A stretch of DNA of 64,000 bases from NCBI GenBank assembly GCA_047947135.1, contig CP170457.1, positions 558,001-622,000 on the forward strand. The letters run 5' to 3'. This stretch comes from Planctobacterium sp047947135 (GTDB taxonomy: Bacteria; Pseudomonadota; Gammaproteobacteria; Enterobacterales; Alteromonadaceae). The notes beneath the pieces were generated by a model. It ran no database searches and was not told the origin of the DNA. It saw only the letters and a list, made by a program, of their open reading frames with translations. How positions within the stretch are numbered: position 1 is the stretch's first letter; every line of letters begins with the position of its first letter. This document shows positions 17,605 to 27,000 of the stretch, one piece after another. Made by a program: the position numbers and the translations under genes.

Positions 17605-18462
17605 GTGCGCAACTACTCAAAAAATCAAGGCATCACTTGGCGACATTTGATGCCCTTTTCCTTATTTCATGCGCCTGGTAAGTTTGCCCAATTACCAAAG
17701 GCCGATGCCCCGTACTCTCTGATTTTATGCTTCTTTTTATTATTCTTTTCTCCGGTCAAAGGCAACGAAATTACCATCATCATCGATGATATGGGCAACA
17801 GCGAAAGTGATTACCGTGCCTTTGATTTGCCTAAAGAAGTGGTATTTTCGGTGCTGCCTCACACACCCTATTCCAGCGCATTCTCGCAACTGGCAGAACG
17901 GCAAAATAGAGAAGTCATGTTACACATGCCAATGGAAGCGCTGTCACAAGCGGAACTTGGTCCTGGTGGCATTGACAGCTCTATGACCCGGGATATTATC
18001 CAGCAAACCATTCTCCGGGCACACCGTTCCGTGCCCAATGCAATTGGAATGAACAATCACATGGGTAGCAAATTAACCCAGCTCACGTTTCCAATGCAGG
18101 CGACCATGGAGTATCTGGCAGAGCATCGAATGTTTTTTATCGACAGTAAAACAACCCGATATAGTCGAGCAGAAGATATCGCGCGGCAAAATGGTGTGCC
18201 GGTGGGTCATCGACACGTATTTTTAGATCACCTTGCCGATCGTCGCCATATCCAATTCCAGTTCGCACGCCTTAAACGCATTGCCAAAAAATACGGTTTT
18301 GCCGTGGGAATTGCCCATCCTCATGACGTCACTATCGACTATTTAAAACAGCAGCTTCCCCAGTTACAAGATCACGGGCTGGCGTTGGTGACTATGGGAG
18401 ACGCACTACAGCCGCCAAACCAGCAATGGGTGTGGAACCAACCGGGACAACTCAGCAGATAA
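17605..18462 (+). CDS. Divergent polysaccharide deacetylase family protein (YibQ type)
   Basis: 285-aa protein of the divergent polysaccharide deacetylase group (DUF610/YibQ). A hydrophobic segment near residues 35-52 is a probable signal peptide. The mature part starts EITIIIDDMGNSESDYRAF, with Asp residues at the metal-binding position, and contains LHMPMEA, GMNNHMGSKLT and FFIDSKTTRYSRAED. The enzymatic activity of this family is not settled; context after envC suggests a cell-wall or amidase-related role. The GTG start at 17605 has a poor ribosome site, and an ATG at 17650 is an alternative. It stops 3 nt before the SDR gene. Confidence 0.85.
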   Translation: MRNYSKNQGITWRHLMPFSLFHAPGKFAQLPKADAPYSLILCFFLLFFSPVKGNEITIIIDDMGNSESDYRAFDLPKEVVFSVLPHTPYSSAFSQLAERQNREVMLHMPMEALSQAELGPGGIDSSMTRDIIQQTILRAHRSVPNAIGMNNHMGSKLTQLTFPMQATMEYLAEHRMFFIDSKTTRYSRAEDIARQNGVPVGHRHVFLDHLADRRHIQFQFARLKRIAKKYGFAVGIAHPHDVTIDYLKQQLPQLQDHGLALVTMGDALQPPNQQWVWNQPGQLSR

Positions 18463-18465
18463 GCA

Positions 18466-19257
18466 ATGGATATTCAACATAAAACCATTTGGATTACTGG
18501 CGCCTCTTCAGGCATTGGTGCCGGGCTGGCATCGGCACTTGCCAGTCAAGGTGCCAGACTGGTGCTTTCAGCCCGCTCAGAGGACAAGTTACGACTGCTC
18601 AAGGAATCATTGCGCAAAAGTGACAGTCATTATATTGCCCCGTTGGATCTTGCCAACCATGATTCGATCCGGTCAGCCTGTGATGACATTCTGGGCCAAG
18701 GTATTGAAATAGATATGCTGATCAATAACGGTGGGGTGTCGCAGCGCGGCCTGGTAAGGGATATTGCACTGTCTGTACATCGAAACGTGATGGAAGTTAA
18801 CTATTTCGGCACGATTGCCCTGACGCAAATGCTATTACCAAACCTGTTAAAAAATCATGGCAAGGTAGTGAATATTGCCAGTGTCGCAGGCAAGGTTGGT
18901 GGCCAAAGTATGTCCGGGTATGCCGGTTCAAAACATGCGTTAATTGGGTTTATGGACTGCTTGCGCGCCGAAGAGGAGCAAAATGGTCTGACTGTATTAA
19001 ATGTCTGCCCCGGATTTGTGCAAACCAATATATCCCGCAATGCCCTGACTGCCGATGGCAGTCGCTTTGGTGAAATGGCAGAGTCAATTGCCAATGGCAT
19101 CAGTGTCGAGCAATGCACTTCTGCCATCATCAAGGCAATCAAAAAAGAGCAACGAGAAATAATCATTGGCACAGGTTTAAGTGGCTGGGCGCCTTTTATA
19201 AAACGTTTTTTCCCAAATCTACTGATGACCTTGGCTGCCCGCAAGAATATCCGCTAG
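18466..19257 (+). CDS. Short-chain dehydrogenase/reductase
   Basis: Classical SDR of 263 aa. It has the cofactor motif TGASSGIG at about residues 11-18, NNGG at about 88-91 (classical NNAG with Ala to Gly), the catalytic Ser in NIASVAGKVGG, and YAGSK as the YxxxK pair. The C-terminus is hydrophobic and basic (FIKRFFPNLLMTLAARK), as in membrane-associated reductases of the DHRS7/YqjQ type. The substrate is unknown. It starts 3 nt after the deacetylase-like gene, so it is probably co-transcribed. Confidence 0.88.
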   Translation: MDIQHKTIWITGASSGIGAGLASALASQGARLVLSARSEDKLRLLKESLRKSDSHYIAPLDLANHDSIRSACDDILGQGIEIDMLINNGGVSQRGLVRDIALSVHRNVMEVNYFGTIALTQMLLPNLLKNHGKVVNIASVAGKVGGQSMSGYAGSKHALIGFMDCLRAEEEQNGLTVLNVCPGFVQTNISRNALTADGSRFGEMAESIANGISVEQCTSAIIKAIKKEQREIIIGTGLSGWAPFIKRFFPNLLMTLAARKNIR

Positions 19258-19336
19258 TCCGCTTTATCTGTAACTCCATATCAAAAAGCGTCAGATCAGG
19301 ATGTGTTGCGCTTTACCATTCTAGCGTACAAAAAAC

Positions 19337-19371
19337 TTGCACTTTTTTTAGAATGTTATAATATAACGTCC
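19337..19371 (+). promoter_or_regulatory. Zur box upstream of the MerC-like gene
   Basis: AATGTTATAATATAACGTC contains the perfect dyad GTTATA-A-TATAAC (19355-19367), which is the core of the gammaproteobacterial Zur consensus (TGTTATANTATAACA). It lies 47-59 nt before the ATG at 19414. The palindrome itself holds a TATAAT, and a TTGCAC at 19337-19342 could be a -35, although the 14-nt spacer is short. A repressor bound here would block this promoter, so zinc-limited expression is inferred. Confidence 0.7.
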
Positions 19372-19413
19372 CTCTTTTAACAAAGCCGGAATGGCGAACG
19401 TTTTTATAGCATT

Positions 19414-19788
19414 ATGACCAGCATTTTGGACAGATTAGGTATTTGGGCATCAAGTCTTTGCGCGTTGCATTGTCTGCTATTGCCATTGTTACTGCCTGCT
19501 ATCCCATTGGTAGGGGCTACGATGTTTGCTCAAGACTGGTTTGAGAAAACTATTCTCATTATTTCTTTAGTCGTCGGCTTTTGGGCTTTATTCTCAGGTT
19601 TCTATCGCTACCATAGACAACTGTACCCGTTGTACAGCTTGGCAATTGGAGGGTTTATCTATTGGAACAAAGACATCTTCGGCGAGTCTTACGAACCCTT
19701 TACCATTGCTGTTGGTGCGTTACTCATAGTGGCGGCTCATGTGGTGAACCTGCGTTTGTGCCAACACTGTAAAAGTTGCAAACAATAA
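19414..19788 (+). CDS. MerC-like membrane protein
   Basis: 124-aa protein of the MerC family with four predicted membrane segments (about 9-30, 43-64, 70-88, 95-115). A Cys/His pair in the first segment (SLCALHC) matches the MerC metal-binding site. A second cluster at the C-terminus (CQHCKSC, plus a nearby Lys-rich end) could bind metal. MerC proteins move mercuric ions, but no mer operon genes are present here. The Zur-type operator upstream suggests zinc, or metal-deficiency, physiology instead. It converges on cheB with only 5 nt between the two genes. Confidence 0.8.
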   Translation: MTSILDRLGIWASSLCALHCLLLPLLLPAIPLVGATMFAQDWFEKTILIISLVVGFWALFSGFYRYHRQLYPLYSLAIGGFIYWNKDIFGESYEPFTIAVGALLIVAAHVVNLRLCQHCKSCKQ

Positions 19789-19793
19789 TACCG

Positions 19794-20873
19794 TTATCTA
19801 TTAAATATTTTTGCAAACCGGTTCGCCAACTGTTCCAGACTTAATATATTATCGTTCGCTACCGCACCTAGTTCAGCCGCCCTGCCGGGCATGCCCCAAA
19901 TAACGCTGGATTGTTCGTCCTGAGCGTAAGTTTGCATGCCAACTGAAGCCATTTCCAATAGCCCCCGTGCGCCATCTTTACCCATCCCGGTCAGTAACAG
20001 ACCTGTGACATTTTTATTGCCCATATTAGCCACGGACTTAAACAACACATCAACGCTTGGACGGTGTAAATTTACTGGCTCGGAATCACTGATCACAATC
20101 TGAAAACCGCTGCCACGTTGTTTTATTTCCATATGCCGCCCTCCTTGTGCGATATAAATATGGCCTTCTCGCACTATATCGCCGTGACTGGCCTCAACGA
20201 CTTTTAATGGCAGCAACCCATCCAATCGCTCAGCGTATGATTTGGTAAACTTTCCGGGCAAATGCAAAGACACTACCAGGGCTTCATTACCCACAAAGGT
20301 CACCTGTTCCAGCAGGTAACGCAGCGCTTCCAGACTGCCAGTAGACCCCCCGACTGCCAACAATTGCCGGGCAGTCACTTTATTGCCAATAGCAACAACA
20401 GGCGGATTGGTTTTGCGTTTGGCATCTTGACTACTGGCGCGTAAACGATCCTGAAATGCCTGCAATTTCTCAAGACTGACTGTCGCAGTGCTCAGCACTC
20501 TGTCGCGAATTTGCTGCCCATACTCCGACATCATCAAGCCAAGATTCTTTGGTTTCTCAATAAAATCAACAGCGCCTAATTCCAAAGCCTGCATGGTGAC
20601 ATGAGAGCCTTCCGTGGTGAGCGTGGAAATCATAAGAACAGGCATTGGTCGCAGGCGCATCAGATTCCTTAGAAAGGCAATACCATTCATCTTCGGCATC
20701 TCAACATCCAACGTTAACACGTCAGGATTGAGATCTTTGATCATCTGACGTGCCTGATACGGATCCTCGGCGCTGCCAACAACGTCAATCTCCGGGCTGG
20801 CAGAGAGTATCTCGGTCAAAATATCCCGGATAAGCATCGAGTCATCGACAATTAGCACTTTTACTTTCTTCAT
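19794..20873 (-). CDS. cheB: Chemotaxis protein-glutamate methylesterase/deamidase CheB
   Basis: 359-aa adaptation enzyme. The receiver domain (1-125) has phospho-acceptor D56 in LTLDVEMPKMNG. The methylesterase domain (about 165-355) has catalytic Ser177 in AVGGSTGS, the His in VVSLHLPGKF and the Asp in GMGKDGARG. It removes methyl groups from receptor glutamates. It is the last gene of the ten-gene chemosensory operon, starting 16 nt after cheD. Confidence 0.97.
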   Translation of the reverse strand: MKKVKVLIVDDSMLIRDILTEILSASPEIDVVGSAEDPYQARQMIKDLNPDVLTLDVEMPKMNGIAFLRNLMRLRPMPVLMISTLTTEGSHVTMQALELGAVDFIEKPKNLGLMMSEYGQQIRDRVLSTATVSLEKLQAFQDRLRASSQDAKRKTNPPVVAIGNKVTARQLLAVGGSTGSLEALRYLLEQVTFVGNEALVVSLHLPGKFTKSYAERLDGLLPLKVVEASHGDIVREGHIYIAQGGRHMEIKQRGSGFQIVISDSEPVNLHRPSVDVLFKSVANMGNKNVTGLLLTGMGKDGARGLLEMASVGMQTYAQDEQSSVIWGMPGRAAELGAVANDNILSLEQLANRFAKIFNR

Positions 20874-20889
20874 TCAGAATCGCTGCTTG

Positions 20890-21528
20890 TTAGTCAAACA
20901 AATCAATATCACCGGAAATATCGTCAGGAGCATTAATTTGATCTTTATATCGGTCTTCGCGCTGCACAATTGTGTCATTGTGCATATGTTGCAGCTTTTT
21001 GACCATGACTTTGCCGCTTTCAGGGAAAAAGTTAACTTTTCTGGGATGAATCCCACCTAAATCCTGTGCCGCCAGGCGAAATCCTTCCAGCATCATAAAC
21101 TTCCTTAAGAAACGGATATTGCGTTCACCTATCGACGTCATCTGCTGAATAATTTGACTACCACCAAAGGCTTTGAACACTAACTGTTTTTTATCCGAGC
21201 CATGACGTAATAGATCGTTGATCATGCGCTCCATGGCGACATCACCATAGCGGAAAGAGTCACTGAGCAAGTTTTCAGATTCACTAACACTGTCAGATGT
21301 CGGTAACATAAAGTGATTCATACCGCCCATTTTAGAAATAGGATCGTAAATGCACACAGAAATACACGAGCCCAACACGGTCGTGATCATTTCCGGTTGT
21401 TGGGTAACGTAATACTCACCAGGGAGCAATTTAGCCGCGATGATTTTTTGCTTTTTGTCAAAATAGCGATTAATAGTTTCGAACCCTTTCATGCAGGGTT
21501 GCATATTGACTTGTTGTGCCAGCATCAT
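20890..21528 (-). CDS. cheD: Chemoreceptor glutamine deamidase CheD
   Basis: 212-aa CheD. The catalytic Cys lies in TTVLGSCISVCIYD and the His in GGMNHFMLP; a Thr later in the fold completes the usual triad. CheD deamidates receptor glutamines and in some systems is modulated by CheC, which is absent here. An N-terminal extension of about 30 residues precedes the core. The start ATG directly follows the cheR stop (TAAATG). CheD between cheR and cheB is typical of F7-class clusters and absent from E. coli. Confidence 0.95.
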   Translation of the reverse strand: MMLAQQVNMQPCMKGFETINRYFDKKQKIIAAKLLPGEYYVTQQPEMITTVLGSCISVCIYDPISKMGGMNHFMLPTSDSVSESENLLSDSFRYGDVAMERMINDLLRHGSDKKQLVFKAFGGSQIIQQMTSIGERNIRFLRKFMMLEGFRLAAQDLGGIHPRKVNFFPESGKVMVKKLQHMHNDTIVQREDRYKDQINAPDDISGDIDLFD

Positions 21529-22362
21529 TTAATCCCTACGTCGATAAATCGTTTTCCCGACACTGTCAAAACCGCTAGTTATATTGTGGAGCGATTCCGA
21601 GTGTCCAAGAAACAACAATCCTTTTGGTTTAAGACAATGATAATACATGTCGAGCAAGCGTTGTTTTTTCGGGTTATCAAAATATATCAACACATTTCGA
21701 CAAAATATGGCATCATACTTTCGCCGCATACGCCACTCATGCATAAGATTAAGCTGTTGAAATTTAACCAGTTTTCGATATTGCTTTTTGACCCGACATT
21801 TATCTACATTGCTGCCCGTGCCTTTTTCGAAAAATGTTCTTTTGACCTTGATATCGTATTGTTCAATCGCCTGAAGTGGATAAACGCCAGCAATCCCTTT
21901 GCGCAATACCCCTGTATCAAGATCCGTTGCGGTAACGTTAAGGTCAATATGTTGCTGTTCACACAGGGGTAGAATATTTAAGACGATGCTGTAGGGTTCT
22001 TCACCTGAGGAACAACCGGCGCTCCATACATTGAACTCACGTCCGGGGCACTGTTTTACTTCATTTATCAGGTAATCAAAATGGTGTTGCTCCCGGCCAA
22101 AGGAGGTGACATTGGTAGTAATGGAGTTAATGAATTCCTTGAACTCACGCGGGTCATTTTCCACCAGGGCAACGTAATCAGCAAAATCCTTTAACTGGTG
22201 AATACGCAACCGTTTAGTCAATCGCGAATAGTACATCTCGTATTTTTCATCGCTAACAGAAATACCAGAATAACTATTGGCCAAGGAGCGCAAACGATTA
22301 AATTGTTCGCGCGAATAGCCAAATTCTTTTGTTTTATCCCTGGTTTGCTGTTTAGGCTGCAT
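21529..22362 (-). CDS. cheR: Chemotaxis protein methyltransferase CheR
   Basis: SAM-dependent receptor glutamate methyltransferase (277 aa). An N-terminal helical domain (about 10-75) precedes the Rossmann-like domain with the SAM motif WSAGCSSGEEPYSI, followed by TATDLDTGVL and FCRNVLIYFD. I use the ATG at 22362, which overlaps the STAS gene by 11 nt. The longer frame would overlap it by 80 nt. The operon's receptor ends in a WxxF pentapeptide, so a tethering beta-subdomain in this CheR is expected; the region around VKRTFFEKGTGSNVD is a candidate. Confidence 0.95.
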   Translation of the reverse strand: MQPKQQTRDKTKEFGYSREQFNRLRSLANSYSGISVSDEKYEMYYSRLTKRLRIHQLKDFADYVALVENDPREFKEFINSITTNVTSFGREQHHFDYLINEVKQCPGREFNVWSAGCSSGEEPYSIVLNILPLCEQQHIDLNVTATDLDTGVLRKGIAGVYPLQAIEQYDIKVKRTFFEKGTGSNVDKCRVKKQYRKLVKFQQLNLMHEWRMRRKYDAIFCRNVLIYFDNPKKQRLLDMYYHCLKPKGLLFLGHSESLHNITSGFDSVGKTIYRRRD

Positions 22363-22825
22363 CAATATACTTTGCGAAAAACTCAGACATGCCTGCCAGA
22401 CCAAGTGTTCTGGTAATGTGTTCACTGACATTGACGATGCATAGTTTACTGCCCTGAGAATTCAGTTGCAGCACAAACGCAAAAAGTAATTGCACCCCGG
22501 CTGCGTCAGCATCGATCAGGTGCTCGGCATTTAGCACCACATTCTCCGGTTTAGACCTGATGATGACTAACCAGTCTTGCTGTAACGACTCTGTCACCTG
22601 CACTGTCATTTTTTCGGGTAAATCTATGCAGATATCCTGAGCCTCGCTATCGGACTCCGCTCCTACCTGCTCATCCAATGCTGCTGGAGACTCCTGTGGC
22701 GGTGTATGTTGCGCTGAAGGAGGGGCTGTTTCGCTGCCAGTTGGCTCGACTTCACATTCATCCTCTTGCAGCCATTCAAGCGGATCATGCCCCAACCGGG
22801 TATCGCCTTCTTGATGCTTACTCAT
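22352..22825 (-). CDS. STAS-domain protein of the chemosensory operon, with acidic N-terminal extension
   Basis: 157-aa protein. Residues 1-65 are acidic, Pro/Gln-rich and probably disordered (DECEVEPTG, SAQHTPPQES). Residues about 66-155 form a STAS domain (ICIDLPEKMTVQVTESLQQ, the central strand VVLNAEHLIDADAAGVQLL, and LCIVNVSEHITRTLGL). In anti-anti-sigma-type STAS domains and chemotaxis STAS proteins, the position after the conserved Asp is Ser or Thr (DSSG, DTAG). Here it is DAAG, so the usual phospho-acceptor is missing. It overlaps parA by 4 nt (ATGA) and cheR by 11 nt, so it is firmly part of the operon. A scaffold or partner-binding role is inferred. Confidence 0.8.
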   Translation of the reverse strand: MSKHQEGDTRLGHDPLEWLQEDECEVEPTGSETAPPSAQHTPPQESPAALDEQVGAESDSEAQDICIDLPEKMTVQVTESLQQDWLVIIRSKPENVVLNAEHLIDADAAGVQLLFAFVLQLNSQGSKLCIVNVSEHITRTLGLAGMSEFFAKYIDAA

Positions 22826-23574
22826 GTGGACACCTCCGCGTCGATGATTATCTCAGCTAGTCGCTGAAAGTCTTGGCTGGATGGGCTTTTAGGCGCATAT
22901 TCCAGCACCGGTTTTCCATGACTGGGGCATTCTGCAAGCACTGCCCGCTCAGCAATCCGTACGGGCACCAGATTTTCTGGAAAATACTTTTCCAGTTTTG
23001 CCAGTACATCTTTGGTCAGCCCGCGATGTTGCATGCGGCTCACCACTATCCAATGCGCCCGATATTTCCCTAACATCTTTTCAAAATTTTTTACTGTCGC
23101 CAGCAACATTGACAAACCAGACATCCCAAAATAATCCGGCGTAACGGGAGTTAACAACTCATTTGCCATTGCCAACGCATTCACCACCAAGAACCCGGAA
23201 GATGGTGGGCAATCCAACAGAATAAAATCAGCATCCAGAGGCGCCTTGCGTAGCGCCTTTTTTAGTATTAAACCTCGCCCTTTACCCATCGGCGTAGATT
23301 CTAATCGTTGTAATCCGGGGCCAGCGGAAATAAACCTCAGATTGTTGGATAATTCCTGTGTTACTTCGCTCAGTGCAGCACGGCCATGGAACACCTGATC
23401 AATACCGTGGCGTTTATTCGAAAACAAACCAAAACTTTGCCCTAATTGTGCCTGAGGATCTAAATCAATCGCTACGACACGTTGCCCCTGTAAACTTAAG
23501 GAATAGGCTAAATTGGCGCAAATCGTGGTTTTCCCTACCCCCCCTTTTTGGTTAACGCACGCAATGATCCGCAT
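22822..23574 (-). CDS. ParA/MinD-family ATPase of the chemosensory operon
   Basis: 250-aa ParA-type ATPase. It has the deviant Walker A KGGVGKTT at about residues 9-16, Walker A' VVAIDLDPQAQLGQSFG and Walker B FILLDCPPSSGFLVVNAL. It lacks the N-terminal DNA-binding extension of plasmid ParA. In Vibrio (ParC) and Rhodobacter (PpfA), orphan ParA proteins encoded in che clusters position or segregate chemosensory arrays; the same role is inferred here. No parB is nearby. It sits 12 nt after cheW and overlaps the STAS gene by 4 nt. Confidence 0.92.
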   Translation of the reverse strand: MRIIACVNQKGGVGKTTICANLAYSLSLQGQRVVAIDLDPQAQLGQSFGLFSNKRHGIDQVFHGRAALSEVTQELSNNLRFISAGPGLQRLESTPMGKGRGLILKKALRKAPLDADFILLDCPPSSGFLVVNALAMANELLTPVTPDYFGMSGLSMLLATVKNFEKMLGKYRAHWIVVSRMQHRGLTKDVLAKLEKYFPENLVPVRIAERAVLAECPSHGKPVLEYAPKSPSSQDFQRLAEIIIDAEVST

Positions 23575-23586
23575 GAATATTCCCTG

Positions 23587-24084
23587 TTATTCCGCAACAA
23601 CTTTTTCATGCTCGACCAACATTTTTATTTCGCCTAATTCTTCTGAATCAAGCAGACTCTGTAGCGACAACACAACGACGATCTGATCTTCATGTTTAAA
23701 CATACCTTTCATAAAGTCGGTATTAACCCGCCCCCCCATTTTGGGTGAAGGTTTGATTTTTTCTTTTTCAATGGCAATAACATCGGAAACACTATCGACA
23801 ATAATTCCTACAAGCACATCTGTTTCCAGTGCACCGATTGCGACAATAATCATCACTGTCTGAGCGTTAATGCTATGGTTGCTGTAACCAAATAGCTCCC
23901 TCAAATCTAATATTGGTACCATTTCCTGGCGAAAATCGACTACACCGATACAATGACTGGGCGTGTTTGGCAATTTCCTGACGGCACCTAATGCTCGGAT
24001 CTCCTGCACACGAGTAATATCGATGCCATAAATATCCTCGCCAAGCGAAAAGCTCAATAACTGTGCTTGTTCAAGATTCATCAT
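23587..24084 (-). CDS. cheW: CheW adaptor, second copy in the operon
   Basis: 165-aa CheW coupling protein linking receptor and CheA. It has LLSFSLGEDIYGIDITRVQEI, IGVVDFRQEMVPILDLRELFG and the conserved VDSVSDVIAIEKEKI. It contains a single CheW domain of normal length. It follows the receptor gene by 9 nt. Two cheW genes flank the receptor, as in Vibrio cluster III-like systems. Two adjacent ATGs (24084, 24081) are possible starts. Confidence 0.93.
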   Translation of the reverse strand: MMNLEQAQLLSFSLGEDIYGIDITRVQEIRALGAVRKLPNTPSHCIGVVDFRQEMVPILDLRELFGYSNHSINAQTVMIIVAIGALETDVLVGIIVDSVSDVIAIEKEKIKPSPKMGGRVNTDFMKGMFKHEDQIVVVLSLQSLLDSEELGEIKMLVEHEKVVAE

Positions 24085-24093
24085 TCATACCTG

Positions 24094-27000
24094 TTAAAAT
24101 TCTTCCCATTCATCATCTGCATCATTATCGACTTCTATATCAACCGGCTCAACGGGTTTTGTTTTACTTTCTGTTTTTGGTTTGGCCGGAGGCACTGCTT
24201 TTTGCTCTGGTTCCTGACGCACAGCTACATTGGTTGCTTTCTCTGGCGTTACTTTAGTGTTGCTTGGTACGTGGTTTGTATCACTCAAAGGCATCTCGTC
24301 AACTGTGAAAAAGCTGACCATATCAACCATATCTTCTACTTGCCTCAATGAAGAAGCACTGGCTGACGACACTTCCTCCGACAATGCGGCATTTTGTTGC
24401 GTAATATCATCAAGCTCGGCCATCGCCTGATTGACTTCACTGATACCCAACGCCTGCTCGTTGGTAGCTGTAGCAATGCCCGCAATAAGACTGGATAGTT
24501 GCTCCACATGCTTCAGGATATCCGTCAGCGAGTCTCCGCATTGATTCACCAGCGCACTGCCGGTCTTGACCCGTTTGGAACTATCATCAATCAGTTCTTT
24601 GATTTCTTTGGCGGATACCGCAGAGCGCTGTGCCAGATTACGGACCTCGTTAGCAACGACTGCAAACCCCCTCCCCTGATCGCCAGCTCTTGCAGCTTCC
24701 ACCGACGCATTAAGTGCCAAAAGATTGGTTTGAAAGGCGATTTCATCAATAACACTTATAATCTCTACAATGCGATTAGAGCTTTCGGTAATGGCAGACA
24801 TTGACGCCATTGCCTGCTGCACGATTTCGGCCCCTTGTTCCGCTTGTTCTTTCGCGGAAGATGAACTGACATCCGCTGTTTTGGCGTTTTCTGCGGTTTG
24901 TTTTACGTTGCTCGTCAATTGCTCCAGACTTGCTGCGGTTTCCTCCAGTGACGAGGCCTGCCGCTCTGTGCGAGAGGTGAGTTGGTCATTCCCCTGAGAA
25001 ATCTCAAAGTTTGCTGAGCGAATACCATCTGCAGCCCCCTGAATGTTGCTGACAATGTCATTTAATTTATTTATCGTATCATTGAGCGCGTCTTTAACGT
25101 CACCAAACATGCCCTGATAACTGCTGTGTACTTCTGCCTGCAGATTTCCTTTCGACATTTTCTGCAGTGCAGCTGCAACATCATTGATAAAGGCATTCAC
25201 TGTCTGAGAAATAGCATTTAATCCATTAGACAGATTCAAAAAGAAGCCTTCTTTACCTTCTACTGGGATTAATGCCCCTAGTTGCCCTTGGTTGACGTTG
25301 TCCACCAGCTTCTGTACTTCCTGTTCGGCGGTGACTTGAGCGGTTACATCAGCCCACTCCACAACCGTGCCTAAACGACTGTTATGCTCATCCAAAACCG
25401 GGTTAACTATTAAATTCAGATAACGCCCACCCACCACAATTTGCGTACTGTAAGTGTCGGTTAATTTGTCTAACAGTTGCCGTTGTTTACTTGGGTCCTT
25501 ATGGAAAATATCAATATTTTGTCCCAGCAGATTCTGGGCATCAAAATGCGGCAGATCTTTGCGCAGATCCTCTTGTGCCCGCCGCATCATTGATTCCTGA
25601 CTTTCATTCAAATAAACAATCTTATAATCCTGATCGGCAACCATAACATTGGCAGTAACATTATCTAACGCCACTTTAATGCGAGCGTTGGATTGGGCAA
25701 TCAACGCTTGTTGTTTACGTTCCGTAATTTCCGTCCACTCCAACGTGGTTCCTAAACGATGCCCCTCATTGTCAATCACAGGGGTTGCAGCTAAGGCAAA
25801 AGACAAATCCTGAACGCTTATTTCTGTTTGGTAAGTGTCAGCTAATTGCGCCAGAAGTTGTCTTTGGTGGCGTGGATCCTTATGGAAGATGTCGATGTTA
25901 ACACCCATCATATGACTAGCATCGAACTCAGCAAACTCCGCACTAAATTTATCTGCATGGTCAAGCAGCATGTTCTGCATACTTTCATTGAGATAAATAA
26001 TGTGACATTCATTGTCAGCCATCATGACATTGGTGCTGACATTATCCAATGCCACTTTCATTAGCGCATTCTGCTGCTGTTGAGCTTGCAATAACTTGCG
26101 CTCTGTTAAGTCGCTCCATTCAACCACGGTGCCCAATCTTTGACCGCGCGGATCAATAATCGGATTCACCGTCAAACTAAAAGTCAGATCCTGAACCGCG
26201 ATTTCGGATACATAGCTGTCGGTCAAATCATCCAAAATGTGTCTTTGATGGGCGGGATCTTTATGAAAAGTATCAATATTGGCCCCAATCAGAGTATTGA
26301 CATCAAAGTGCTCAAAACTCGCCTTGAACTTGTCCTGATTTGCTTGCAACAGTCTTGTCAGCGTTTCGTTCATATAGACAATATTGTAATCGCCGTCAGC
26401 CAGCATCACATTGCTATTCACTGCACCAAGCGCAGCAGTCATCCTGGCAACAGTAATGTTGGCCTGATTTTGATCCTGTTCCATACCGACATCATGCCAA
26501 TACAACAAAAATGCCGATGATTTAGGTTGGTTTCCCAATTGACTGACATCGATTCGAAACGCACTATCGCCCAGTGAAATATGAATTTCACTATCATTTT
26601 GCAGGTCACAGTCTACTGTCGCACCGGCATTTAATCGTTTAATCAGATCATAAAAGTTAAGTTTGATTTCCGACAACACCTCACTTACGCCATGTCGCTG
26701 CAGCAATGCTGTCGCCGCGTCGCTGAGCACTTCAATGGTGCCATTTTTTGACACCAGCATTATCGGTATATTCAGATTGACTAATGCCTGCTGACGCAAT
26801 AAAGACTGGTCCTCGGCAAGATGTTGCAACTCAACAATTTTTTGGGTTTTTGCGCTGATTTTGTATTTGAAATCGTTAAGCTGGTGCTCTAAATCCGCGA
26901 ATGGGCCACTGGCCACGACTTCGTTTGCGGAATGACGGTGAGACTGCACCATTTGTTCTGTATGGGCCAATTGCTGACTCAGAAAATCATGAACCTTTTG

